DNA of 64,000 bases from Desulfosarcina ovata subsp. ovata (GTDB lineage Bacteria > Desulfobacterota > Desulfobacteria > Desulfobacterales > Desulfosarcinaceae). Each line of letters starts with the position of its first letter. Positions within the stretch are counted from its first letter, which is position 1. Location of the stretch: positions 930,001-994,000 of the forward strand of contig NZ_AP021879.1 of assembly GCF_009689005.1 (NCBI RefSeq). The letters are read 5' to 3'. Shown in pieces: positions 26,936-35,359 of the stretch. The position numbers and the translations under genes were made by a program. The notes below the pieces were generated by a model. It searched no databases. It had not been told where the DNA came from and worked only from the letters and a program-made list of their open reading frames with translations.

Positions 26936-27538
26936 CTATTTAGACGTTTTTACCATTTCACAAAATGAACGGTTGATATCTTTATTTTTCCTGTAGCCTA
27001 TTACTCTACCGGGAATACCCACTGCAATGCTATAATCAGGCAAATCCTTGTTTATGACGCTGCCTGCACCGACTACGGCCCCCTTTCCTACTGTTACACC
27101 TGAGAGAATCTTAACATTGGCACCGATCCAGCTATTGCTCTTAATTATCACCGGTTTCGATATCCTTTTATTTTCACTTATAGGTGAAACCCCCGATATG
27201 TCGTGGTTTGCATCTGTTATATGGCATGAAGGCGCGATGAGAACATTATTTCCGATCCAAACCGATTCCATTGAATTTATGTAACTGAATTCTCCCACAG
27301 AAGATTTATCCCCAATATGAATGGTTCCGGGACATGATTTTAAATAACAGTAGGGATATAAGTGTATTTTACCCCCCCAAAAAATATTTTTCGGTTTTGC
27401 TATTCTAACCCCGAAATCGATTACCGGTCTTTCATTAAAATTCCACAGGGAGGGCATATTAACGCCCAGCATTTTAAAAACAATAAGCCTGTATACCTTG
27501 CCTATTACCCTCAGTACTTTTATATTATCCTCAAGCAA
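26936..27538 (-). CDS. Sugar O-acyltransferase, left-handed beta-helix
   Basis: Hexapeptide repeats (IGDKSSVGEFSYINS, IGNNVLIAPSCHITD), the catalytic histidine in TDANHDISG (about 113) and the C-terminal coil KGAVVGAGSVINKDLPDYSIAVG place it in the LacA/WbbJ group. It transfers an acetyl group from acetyl-CoA to a nucleotide sugar or lipid-linked sugar in the cytoplasm. The spacing to wzx is 2 bp. Confidence 0.9.
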   Translation of the reverse strand: MLEDNIKVLRVIGKVYRLIVFKMLGVNMPSLWNFNERPVIDFGVRIAKPKNIFWGGKIHLYPYCYLKSCPGTIHIGDKSSVGEFSYINSMESVWIGNNVLIAPSCHITDANHDISGVSPISENKRISKPVIIKSNSWIGANVKILSGVTVGKGAVVGAGSVINKDLPDYSIAVGIPGRVIGYRKNKDINRSFCEMVKTSK

Positions 27539-27540
27539 AT

Positions 27541-28860
27541 TTATATTTGCCTCTCTTTTGAAGGAGTGAACATATACAATGAAAATCCAAGGCGTCGTTT
27601 TATCTCAAATATGCAGTAAAGGTTAGCAGAGACAAGAGATATGCTGTTTGCACATGCAGCTCCTAAGGTCCCATAATCAGGAATTAACAACATGCATAAT
27701 ATGAGATTCAATACCGCACTGAAAAAAATGCTGTTTCTTACAGCGACTTCATTACCTGACATCATTAATATTGGCCCTACGGATCCTGCGGCGACATTTA
27801 AAAACTGGGCAATTGCCAATATTGTCAGAAGGTCCCATCCCTGTATGAATGAAGCTCCAAACAGGCCCATGATCCATTTTGAGCATATAACAAAGAACAG
27901 GCAGATGGGTGTACTTATCAGAATAAGTATTATAGTTGTTTTTTTTGCGTAGTAGGCGAACCCGGAAATATCACCGAGATGATACAACTCTGAATATTTT
28001 GCTGAAGAAGCCGCATTAACTGCATGTAAGATAAAACTTATCAGCATTGCGTTTCTTACTGCAATAGAGAAGATGCCCACATCTGAACTTGATCCCCATA
28101 TCCCGAGAAGAAACGTCCCCGTCCAGTTCATCATGATATTCATCGAACTCACCCAGAAAAGGGGGAGACAGCTATCAAGTAACTTTCTGGTGTCGAATTC
28201 ACCTGTAATATTTTTTAGCTGGGGCGTATTATATTTCCATAATAAATGGCTTATAAAAGCTATAAATATGGCTCCGGCGAGATAGGAATACATGACCCCG
28301 TTTATTCCCATCTTTCTACCTATAGTGATTACACCGATAATTATTATCGTCTGAACACCAACACTGTTTATTAACTGTGACTCACTGATTTTCTTCAGGC
28401 CTAGGATCGCCTGAGCGTTTAAAAGAAGCAATGACATCGGAACTGCGGCAAATATCATTAACCGTAGTGGTTGCAATAATTCCGGTTTGGAAAACAAATT
28501 GTTTGTTAAAAAGTCAGCAAATATAAAAACGATCGAAGCCGCGAGAAGGGAAACCAGAAATGAAAGAGAAATGCTCTTATTGTATACGCCCTTTACACTG
28601 CTCCAATCTTTTGTAGCCGCGCCGGCGGCAACAAAACGCAGTAATGAATTATCAAGCCCCATTCTTCCTAAAACGGTGGTAATTGTAGTGATTGTCAGTG
28701 CCAAGAAGTAAATCCCGGAACCATCCGCACCAATAATACGTGCCAGCATTAAATTAAAAATAAAGGCCAACCCTGCCCCCATAACTTTTATAACAAATGC
28801 AAGAGCTGCCCTTTTTATGGTTTCGCCTATTTCACTGTTCCTGATGTTGAATTTAAACAT
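27541..28860 (-). CDS. wzx: Oligosaccharide flippase
   Basis: The protein from the ATG at 28860 (MFKFNIRNSEIG) has 12-14 membrane spans and the polysaccharide-exporter start NLMLARIIGADGSGIYFLALT, typical of PST-family Wzx. It moves the undecaprenyl-linked repeat unit across the inner membrane. The upstream in-frame ATG at 28962 adds 34 residues of non-helical sequence with no counterpart in the family. Confidence 0.9.
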   Translation of the reverse strand: MFKFNIRNSEIGETIKRAALAFVIKVMGAGLAFIFNLMLARIIGADGSGIYFLALTITTITTVLGRMGLDNSLLRFVAAGAATKDWSSVKGVYNKSISLSFLVSLLAASIVFIFADFLTNNLFSKPELLQPLRLMIFAAVPMSLLLLNAQAILGLKKISESQLINSVGVQTIIIIGVITIGRKMGINGVMYSYLAGAIFIAFISHLLWKYNTPQLKNITGEFDTRKLLDSCLPLFWVSSMNIMMNWTGTFLLGIWGSSSDVGIFSIAVRNAMLISFILHAVNAASSAKYSELYHLGDISGFAYYAKKTTIILILISTPICLFFVICSKWIMGLFGASFIQGWDLLTILAIAQFLNVAAGSVGPILMMSGNEVAVRNSIFFSAVLNLILCMLLIPDYGTLGAACANSISLVSANLYCIFEIKRRLGFSLYMFTPSKERQI

Positions 28861-28965
28861 GCTTGCTATAGTTTCTAATGGTGTTGGGAACCGGAGAGGT
28901 GCTGTTACTTTATATTTTTCTCTTCTTAGAACCGGGCTTCCCAGAGAGGAAGAGTGGAGCACCGG

Positions 28966-29955
28966 TTAAATATTCTGGCGCAAAAACCATTGAACGGTTT
29001 TTTCAAGTCCCTGCTTTAAGTCATATTCACAGCGCCAGCCAAGGAGTGCGTCAGCTTTTGATGTATCGGAAAAATTACGTGTTACATCGCCTTGGCGTTT
29101 TCCACTATGGTATATATTTATATTATCTATCCCATGTTTTTCCAGTATCGGAAGGAGAATTTGTACCATCTCTCCAACCGTAGTCTCTTTATTTGTAGCT
29201 ATCTGAAAGGTCTCTCCACAGGCATTTTCTGCTTTTACTGCAAGACGGATAGCATGTACCAGATCATCAATAAAAATAAAGTCTCGAGTCTGATTCCCGT
29301 CCCCATATATCTCAAGAGGCTTTTCTTTCATAGCCTGCCGTATAAATTTTGCCACAACACTCGTTTTATGGCCTGATCCGGGGCCATAGACGTTTCCGAA
29401 TCTCAATGTTACAGTCTTGGTCCCATAGGTTTTGTAATAAGCCGAACAGTATCCTTCCCCCGCCAGTTTACTGGCACCATAGGGAGAAACCGGATGCGGC
29501 GCCAGTTCCTCATGTATCGGCGGTTCCACTTCGCCCGCCGGAGCTCCGGACGAAGCAAAAACAAATCGCTCAACTTTATTTTGTCTTGCAGCTTCCAGAT
29601 AGTTGAATGTTCCAATCACATTCATCATACAATCTTTACGGGGGTTCTCAACCGAAGGACCAACTCCGGTATTCGCTGCCAGATGAACGATAACATCACT
29701 CCCAACGGCAACCTTTACAGCTAATGTCTCATCAAGGATATCACCGACAACCAGCTCGACTTTATCCTGCGTAAACTTCGGCATTGGGAGCGAGGATGAT
29801 ACTTCAATAAATCTGCAAACCGAGGCAAGGTCTTCACGGGATCCGATAGAGAGATTATCCAATACACGGATCCTGTGCCCGCCCTCAACCAGTTGTCTTA
29901 TCAGGCTTGTGCCGATAAAACCGCAACCGCCTGTGATAAGCCAGTTTTTTACCAT
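28966..29955 (-). CDS. NAD-dependent sugar epimerase (GalE/WbpP-like)
   Basis: The extended SDR (329 aa) has WLITGGCGFIGTSLIRQL, FASSGAPAGEVEPP (catalytic serine), SPYGASKLAGEGY (Y-x3-K), and the C-terminal RQGDVTRNFSDTSKADALLGW typical of UDP-sugar 4-epimerases. It overlaps the end of sqdB by 7 bp, so it may act on a UDP-sugar from the same branch. Whether the substrate is UDP-GlcNAc, UDP-Glc or UDP-sulfoquinovose cannot be told. Confidence 0.85.
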   Translation of the reverse strand: MVKNWLITGGCGFIGTSLIRQLVEGGHRIRVLDNLSIGSREDLASVCRFIEVSSSLPMPKFTQDKVELVVGDILDETLAVKVAVGSDVIVHLAANTGVGPSVENPRKDCMMNVIGTFNYLEAARQNKVERFVFASSGAPAGEVEPPIHEELAPHPVSPYGASKLAGEGYCSAYYKTYGTKTVTLRFGNVYGPGSGHKTSVVAKFIRQAMKEKPLEIYGDGNQTRDFIFIDDLVHAIRLAVKAENACGETFQIATNKETTVGEMVQILLPILEKHGIDNINIYHSGKRQGDVTRNFSDTSKADALLGWRCEYDLKQGLEKTVQWFLRQNI

Positions 29956-31133
29956 TTTATGCCCCTGAAAATTACATCTTTTCTGATGTTCGCCTTGTAT
30001 CTCTCCACCACCTTAAACATACCGGCCATCACGTCATCAGTCAGGTAATGGGGATTGACGCCTATATCGATCAAACCTTGATATACCGGATTGTAGTAGT
30101 GCTCTTCCGCCTCTCTACGTGGATTTACAATACTTTTAACCTCAACATCATAACCCAAAGATTTACCAACTCGGCAGGCTATTTCCGCCAGTTGGTTTAC
30201 AGAGAAGGTTTCCATAATCTGGTTGAATATACGCAGTTCCCCTTTCTTAGGCGGTGTCTTTTCAGACATGTGAACACACTGCAATGTATCGTTGATATTC
30301 AGATATCCACGAGTCTGACCTCCTTTACCGTACACTGTTAGTGGATAGCCCACCACAGCCTGGGTAATGAAGCGGTTGACGATTGTTCCGAATATTTCAT
30401 CGTAATTGAACAAGGTCATCAACCTGTCATCAATTTTCGAATCCTCAGTCTCCATACCATACACAGGACCTTGCATTAAATCCGTGATCCGAAGGTCCCA
30501 CATGCGGACAGCAAACCACATCAAGTCTGTATCCATGATTTTCGTTGTGTGATAAAGAGAACTGGCCTGACGAGGAAATAAAAATTTGTCTTTTCTTCCT
30601 TTATGTTCGATTTCAAGCCACCCTTCTTCGATATCGATATTAGGCGTGCCATACTCCCCCATGGTTCCCACATGAATCACGTGTGTATCACGGGCAAAAT
30701 CCTTAAGAGCAAACATGAGATTGTTGGTAACAAGAAGATTGTTGCCCAATGTCAGGTTGGCATATTTATAATTAATTAGGGAAAACGGAGCAGAAGGTTG
30801 TTCTGCATAGTGAATCATTGTATCGGGGATACCGGTAAAGGAGTTTTCTATGGCCCACGAATACTCTACACCGCCTTTAAAAAAAGACCTCATAACTTCA
30901 GGTTGGGTCAAATCACCAATGACGACTTTGATTTCTTTTCCTGTAAGTTCATGCCAAATTTTAGCTCTTTCGATAAGCGTTGGTACAGGGTAAAGCATTC
31001 CCACATCAAGTTCCGTACAGGTGTTTCTCCGCATGTAATTGTCAACAACAGTCACGTCATACCCACGATTGGAGAAATACATGGCCGTGGGCCAACCCAG
31101 ATAACCATCACCACCTAATATTAAAATGTGCAT
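29949..31133 (-). CDS. sqdB: UDP-sulfoquinovose synthase (SQD1/SqdB family)
   Basis: The enzyme makes UDP-sulfoquinovose from UDP-glucose and sulfite. The whole SQD1 fingerprint is present over 394 residues: ILGGDGYLGWPTAMYFS, DTMIHYAEQPSAPFSLI, VHVGTMGEYGTPNIDIEEGW with the catalytic threonine, SLYHTTKIMD (Y-x3-K), VYGKGGQTRGYLNI and NPRREAEEHYYNP. It sits inside an O-antigen cluster, overlapping an epimerase, and no sqdX/sqdD lipid transferase is nearby. The sugar is therefore more likely built into the polysaccharide than into sulfolipid. This is inference; the enzyme identity is firm. Confidence 0.93.
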   Translation of the reverse strand: MHILILGGDGYLGWPTAMYFSNRGYDVTVVDNYMRRNTCTELDVGMLYPVPTLIERAKIWHELTGKEIKVVIGDLTQPEVMRSFFKGGVEYSWAIENSFTGIPDTMIHYAEQPSAPFSLINYKYANLTLGNNLLVTNNLMFALKDFARDTHVIHVGTMGEYGTPNIDIEEGWLEIEHKGRKDKFLFPRQASSLYHTTKIMDTDLMWFAVRMWDLRITDLMQGPVYGMETEDSKIDDRLMTLFNYDEIFGTIVNRFITQAVVGYPLTVYGKGGQTRGYLNINDTLQCVHMSEKTPPKKGELRIFNQIMETFSVNQLAEIACRVGKSLGYDVEVKSIVNPRREAEEHYYNPVYQGLIDIGVNPHYLTDDVMAGMFKVVERYKANIRKDVIFRGIKW

Positions 31134-31187
31134 TCCGTCATCCTCCTAATATGACTACTTTTAATCTGACGGCCAACTCATTAAATG

Positions 31188-32267
31188 TTAAGGCCAATAG
31201 CGTTCCGCAGGATCTTTCTTGTATTCGTCATCATCCACCAGCAAACCATTTTTATCCAAGAACGTTTTAAGTTCTTTTTTTGTCAGTGGTGTTTCGTTAC
31301 CTGAATGATAGGGATTGGTTAAGCTGGTCGAAACAATATTCGGATATGTGTAATCAATATCCTGATAGATTCCCTTAAATGCGGGAACCACGGCAAAATA
31401 TTTTTCAAGCTCTACGGACCTGCGAGTCTCTTCATGGTTCATCAGTTCTTCATACATTTTTTCACCCGGCTTGGTACCTATAATGGTTATGTTTATTTCC
31501 TCAGGACGATACCCGTACCGCGGGGCAAATTGCTCGATCATCACTTCAGCAAGATCCCGTATTCGTATAACAGGCATTTTTGTAATAAAAACCTCTCCTC
31601 CCTTGATGTGTCTTGCAGAATCGATAACCAACTGGACAGCTTCCTTAATACTCATGATAAATCGGGTCATGTCATTATCCGTCAAGGTTACCGGACCACC
31701 GTTTTGAATCTGTTTTTTAAAAATGGGGATAACGGACCCTCTCGAGCCCAAAACATTTCCAAACCGGGTGGAAGCGAACAATGACGTACGGCCTTTATTA
31801 TTGCTGTTAGCAGCCGTAATAATCCGTTCGCCCATTAGCTTTGAGGTCCCCATCACATTGGTCGGATTAACGGCTTTGTCCGAGCTTGTAAAAATAAAGC
31901 GTTCCACGTTGTTTGCAATAGCGGCATCAATCAAGTTTTTAACTCCGTTAATGTTTGTTTGAACCGCTTCAAACGGAGATCTTTCACATAAAATGACATG
32001 CTTTAATGCAGCCGTGTGAAATACAACATCGGCGCCACGCATAACACGAGTCAGTTTATTCACATCACGGATATCCGATAGGTAAAATGCAGCGTTATTA
32101 TGCTTCAAAAATCGCTGTTCCAAAAAAAACAGCTCACTTTCATTATTATCAATTCCTGTTAATTCGGCGATCTCGTAATGTTTCAATAATTGGCGAACCA
32201 GTTCACTCCCTATTGTTCCACATGCACCAGTAACAAATACACGCTTACCGTTTAAATTGTTCGGCAA
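31188..32267 (-). CDS. Soluble UDP-GlcNAc 4,6-dehydratase-like SDR
   Basis: From a TTG at 32267 preceded by AAAAGGGG, the protein reads MPNNLNGKRVFVTGACGTIGSELV. It has SSDKAVNPTNVMGTSKLMGERI (M-x3-K), STRFGNVLGSRGSVIPIF and GTKPGEKMYEELMNHEE, the FlaA1/PglF-type dehydratase marks, then a 60-residue C-terminal extension ending AERYWP. It makes a 4-keto-6-deoxy-HexNAc. Longer frames to 32393 run into the IS701 element 54 bp upstream, so the native 5' end and promoter were affected by that insertion. Confidence 0.87.
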   Translation of the reverse strand: MPNNLNGKRVFVTGACGTIGSELVRQLLKHYEIAELTGIDNNESELFFLEQRFLKHNNAAFYLSDIRDVNKLTRVMRGADVVFHTAALKHVILCERSPFEAVQTNINGVKNLIDAAIANNVERFIFTSSDKAVNPTNVMGTSKLMGERIITAANSNNKGRTSLFASTRFGNVLGSRGSVIPIFKKQIQNGGPVTLTDNDMTRFIMSIKEAVQLVIDSARHIKGGEVFITKMPVIRIRDLAEVMIEQFAPRYGYRPEEINITIIGTKPGEKMYEELMNHEETRRSVELEKYFAVVPAFKGIYQDIDYTYPNIVSTSLTNPYHSGNETPLTKKELKTFLDKNGLLVDDDEYKKDPAERYWP

Positions 32268-32320
32268 TTGAAAGCCCCTTTTAGTAATGAGTAGCTTATT
32301 AATAAAGAATCCACCCTTAG

Positions 32321-34633
32321 CACTACAGCGAAACATTGATGTTATGAGAGTTGGCCAACATGATCCGTTTTTTCCTGTGTGACGTATACGCAATCAAATT
32401 ACGGCGCAGGTGATATTGAACAATTTCATACATCCCCTCGGAACTCAGCGACCTGAGAGGAAGTACTACAGATAGTATTTTGCGAACCAAGGGAACCGTC
32501 AACAACGGAGTTTTTTTTAAAGCGCAATCTCATCCGCAGCATAAAGTGCAAGGCCAAGAATACGAAGGTCATGTGCCGATGCCAGGCGGGCCAGGAACGG
32601 TGTTCGTAGCAATCCATGCCAACCTGACTTTTGCCTTCCTGAAAGCACTGTTCAATTGGCCAGCGCATAGTAGAAGCTTTCACCATTTCGGAACGAGAAA
32701 TTTTTTTGGGAGCATTGGAAATGGCGTATCTGATTTTACCATCGTCGTTTTGTCGAAAGAAAAGCCATTGTTGATCACCTGCCGGCAATCCGTCGCGAGA
32801 CATATAAACGCGAATGCGAGCCACCTTGGCGATGATGGGTCCCTTGGCACCCTCGGCAACAACGACCGTCTTCCAGGACAGGCGACCGGACTTAGCGATT
32901 TCGGATACGGTTCTCGGCTTGGGTTGACCTGGTAATACTTTCTCTTTGGTGGGATGACGGCCATGCCCTTTATATGGCGGGATGCCCACTTTTGGCTTTT
33001 TTGTGAAAACCTGGGTATTGGACTTGATTGCGGCAAAGTAAAGCAGATCCTTGGGCAAGGCGTTTAAAAATTCTATGTCACTGCCAAAGGCGGCATCGGC
33101 GCCGACCCACTTTGCAGGGTAGTATTTCGCTGCGACAATCTCATTGATTAGTCTTAAGGCAATCTGCTGCTTGGTTTCAAAAACGAGATCTTCGGGGACC
33201 ATGTTGAACCGGCGTCGCTTTTCCTGCTCGGGAGAAAACCAGCTTTCCGGCATATACAACTGGCAATTGAGCAGGCCATATCCCTTATCGCTTGAGTAGC
33301 CAATAAAGACACCGGATTGGCAGTTCTCTGTTTTTCCCAACGGACCACAATACTGCCGAGCCACACCGACCGATTCTTTGCCTTTTTTGGGAAAATCGCT
33401 GGGATCGACGGTAATCATTCCATCGGGGGCGGCGATCAACGGCGCCAACATTTCCTGATGAACTCGCAGCATGGTGTCATGGTCCCAACGACCGTTCTTC
33501 ATGAACATCTGCAGGGAGCGGACAGATTTTTGATCGAGAAATTCAAGCGCGATCGGTTCCACGGATTTGGCTTCGGCATTGCTCATGAGTCCGGAAAAAT
33601 AGGCTAATCCCAGACGGTGATGTTCGGAGCGTCCGTAAGCATCATGAAAGCATTGATGAAAATCGACGAGCTCTTTTGCAATCGTTTCGAGATCAAAGGG
33701 ATCGAGATTCAAATCGGCAGTAAGTTGCGGATGCCATCGACAATGTTCTAAAAGCATGACCAACGCCTCCACTTTGGTTTGGGTGGAAGGGCGATCACAC
33801 GAAAGGGCGGGCTGTTGTCGGCAATCGATAATTTGTCTGAAGTTCGGGTCTAAAACATAAAGGTAAACCTCCTTTGGGTTGCCATGATAGCGATATCCTT
33901 TGCCTTGTTTGGTACTGCCCTGCGTAGGCCCAATGTGCTGCCAGTTGGCGGCTTTATAGCAGGTGCCTGCAAAGTAGCGGTTGTCGACAAACGTTTCCAG
34001 AAGCAGGAGTCGATGACTGAAATGGCGTAGCCAATCCGCAGGCAACCGCGCGATATTGAGGGCCAAAACATGCGATGCCAGATTATGTAACTGAACCCAG
34101 GGCAGGATCAAAAAACGGCTGTTGGCTGCCAGTTGGTGCAGATGCTGTTTTCGTTGCTCCGGAGACCAACCGATAAAACGATCTCTTGCGGACAGTTTCA
34201 ATGCCGGCGCGCTCCACGACAAACCAGCGACAGGACGGTCTTTTAAAAAAGCCAAGTACTTGAGCCGATGTCCCAGAAGCCGCCGATATCCTAAATAGTG
34301 GTGCTGACGGACCCATCGATCCCACAATGGTTCCCAGTCCGAACCACTGACGGGTACAACTTTGGCCGGGCCAAAATCCTTTATGGTTCCGGCTATTGCA
34401 TCGGTGTTGAACGTAGGCGGAACCGGCGGCAAAATATCATTTTGTTTTTGAGCTATTTGCATAGCGGCAATGGTGTTGTTAACGGTAAAACGCGACTCCA
34501 CGGCAGCGGAAAGAACCGCTTTCAAGCCGACGAACGAACAATGTGCAACGCCGTAGCTTCGATTGATCGCCCTGTTAATTGGAAGCATACATGCTTTTGA
34601 TTTAATTGTCTACAGCTATCTTGCGCTGTAGTG
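32321..34633 (-). mobile_element. IS701-like element with DruA-domain transposase, TTAG target duplication
   Basis: The inverted ends CACTACAGCG are identical over 10 bases and weakly similar beyond. TTAG at 32317-32320 and 34634-34637 is a 4-bp target duplication fitting the YTAR target of the IS701 family. The element sits in the middle of an 8-bp hairpin (CCACCCTT...AAGGGTGG) in the promoter region of the dehydratase gene. Length 2313 bp, longer than ordinary IS701 because of the extra N-terminal domain. Confidence 0.88.
32426..34588 (-). CDS. DruA-like (DUF4338) domain fused to IS701-type DDE transposase, 720 aa
   Basis: Residues about 85-260 match the DruA/DUF4338 pattern (HHYLGYRRLLGHRLKYLAF; ARDRFIGWSPEQRKQHL; NSRFLILPWV; NRYFAGTCYKAANWQHIG). 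Residues about 300-680 are an IS701 transposase: TVDPSDFPKKGKESVGVARQ (first D), WVGADAAFGSD (second D), RWPIEQCFQEGKSQVGMD (E). All three acidic residues are present. Between them lies a short linker with the hydrophobic IS701 N-terminal helices. DruA is otherwise known from the Druantia defence system; here it is plainly part of a transposase. Confidence 0.85.
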   Translation of the reverse strand: MLPINRAINRSYGVAHCSFVGLKAVLSAAVESRFTVNNTIAAMQIAQKQNDILPPVPPTFNTDAIAGTIKDFGPAKVVPVSGSDWEPLWDRWVRQHHYLGYRRLLGHRLKYLAFLKDRPVAGLSWSAPALKLSARDRFIGWSPEQRKQHLHQLAANSRFLILPWVQLHNLASHVLALNIARLPADWLRHFSHRLLLLETFVDNRYFAGTCYKAANWQHIGPTQGSTKQGKGYRYHGNPKEVYLYVLDPNFRQIIDCRQQPALSCDRPSTQTKVEALVMLLEHCRWHPQLTADLNLDPFDLETIAKELVDFHQCFHDAYGRSEHHRLGLAYFSGLMSNAEAKSVEPIALEFLDQKSVRSLQMFMKNGRWDHDTMLRVHQEMLAPLIAAPDGMITVDPSDFPKKGKESVGVARQYCGPLGKTENCQSGVFIGYSSDKGYGLLNCQLYMPESWFSPEQEKRRRFNMVPEDLVFETKQQIALRLINEIVAAKYYPAKWVGADAAFGSDIEFLNALPKDLLYFAAIKSNTQVFTKKPKVGIPPYKGHGRHPTKEKVLPGQPKPRTVSEIAKSGRLSWKTVVVAEGAKGPIIAKVARIRVYMSRDGLPAGDQQWLFFRQNDDGKIRYAISNAPKKISRSEMVKASTMRWPIEQCFQEGKSQVGMDCYEHRSWPAWHRHMTFVFLALHFMLRMRLRFKKNSVVDGSLGSQNTICSTSSQVAEFRGDV

Positions 34634-34679
34634 TTAGAAAGGGTGGTATTGGGTTAACCCCTAAAAGGGGGTAAGTTTG

Positions 34680-34702
34680 CCTTGCCCCCAAAGGGGACAA
34701 GG
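34680..34702. other. Hairpin at the 3' side of the IS200-type transposase gene
   Basis: CCTTG-CCCC-CAAA-GGGG-A-CAAGG folds with one bulge. An inverted AGAGTTGTCCCC follows at 34708-34719, matching GGGGACAACTCT near the other end of the element (35186). These are the kind of subterminal structures recognised by HUH transposases. Confidence 0.55.
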
Positions 34703-34728
34703 AATGTAGAGTTGTCCCCTTGGATCAT

Positions 34729-35160
34729 TTAAAACAGGCTTCTCTGTTCCATCCGTCTTTCTTGGGTCTCTTGGTATTTGACATACTTACGAATCATCTC
34801 GGAATCTAATCCGACGGTATCCACGCAATACCCTTCGGTCCAAAAATGATTGCCCCAATAGGGGCGTTGCTTCAGTTCTTTGAACTTGTTGAAAACCCTG
34901 ATCGCTGATCGACCTTTCACCATACCGCAGTAGTCCGAGACTGACACCTTGGGTGGAATCATCGCCAGCAGATGAATATGATCCGGTTGGATATTCATCT
35001 CCACGATCTCTATTTCCTTTTGCTGGGAAAATACCCTGATGCAGTTGCCCACTTCATGGCCAACATTTCCCGTCAAGATGCGATGACGATACTTGGGAAC
35101 CCATACAATATGGTATTGGCAGTGCCAAATGGTATGTGATAATTTTCTGAAGCGGCTCAT
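34729..35160 (-). CDS. tnpA: IS200/IS605-family HUH transposase (TnpA, Y1)
   Basis: The 143-residue protein from the ATG at 35160 (AAAGGAGATAGC upstream) has the HUH motif QPDHIHLLAMIPP (about 61-70), the start WHCQYHIVWVPKYRHRIL, and the catalytic tyrosine near the C-terminus in IRKYVKYQE (Y1). Such enzymes move single-stranded DNA. No tnpB or IscB is adjacent, so this is an IS200-type single-gene element. It lies between wzz and the dehydratase gene. Confidence 0.92.
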   Translation of the reverse strand: MSRFRKLSHTIWHCQYHIVWVPKYRHRILTGNVGHEVGNCIRVFSQQKEIEIVEMNIQPDHIHLLAMIPPKVSVSDYCGMVKGRSAIRVFNKFKELKQRPYWGNHFWTEGYCVDTVGLDSEMIRKYVKYQETQERRMEQRSLF

Positions 35161-35220
35161 TGCTATCTCCTTTGGCTGATGTTGTGGGGACAACTCTCAG
35201 CTCTGGGGTAGCAGTGAGCC

Positions 35221-35267
35221 GTTCAAATGGCAAAGCCGTTGAACTCTGACCATGCCCAAAGTGCATG
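35221..35267. other. Two hairpins upstream of tnpA (likely IS200 left end)
   Basis: GTTCAA(12 nt)TTGAAC at 35221-35244 and CCATGC(6 nt)GCATGG at 35250-35267 are perfect 6-bp stems. The repeated GGGACAACTCT at 35187-35197 and 35312-35322 flanks them. IS200 elements carry such left-end hairpins for TnpA recognition and translational silencing. The exact ends are not determined. Confidence 0.5.
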
Positions 35268-35359
35268 GTTTTCTGCTCCGCAATAAATCTATTTCAAAGT
35301 TTCGGTATATCGGGACAACTCTATATATACTTCATCGCCCAAAAAGACTTGAGAGGTGT

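Noticed and set aside
29949-31133. Sulfolipid (SQDG) biosynthesis operon
   Set aside because: No sqdX, sqdC or sqdD-type gene adjacent; the context is a polysaccharide cluster.
32426-34588. A Druantia anti-phage system
   Set aside because: Only a DruA-like domain is present, within a transposase flanked by IS ends and a target duplication; no DruB-E or large helicase nearby.
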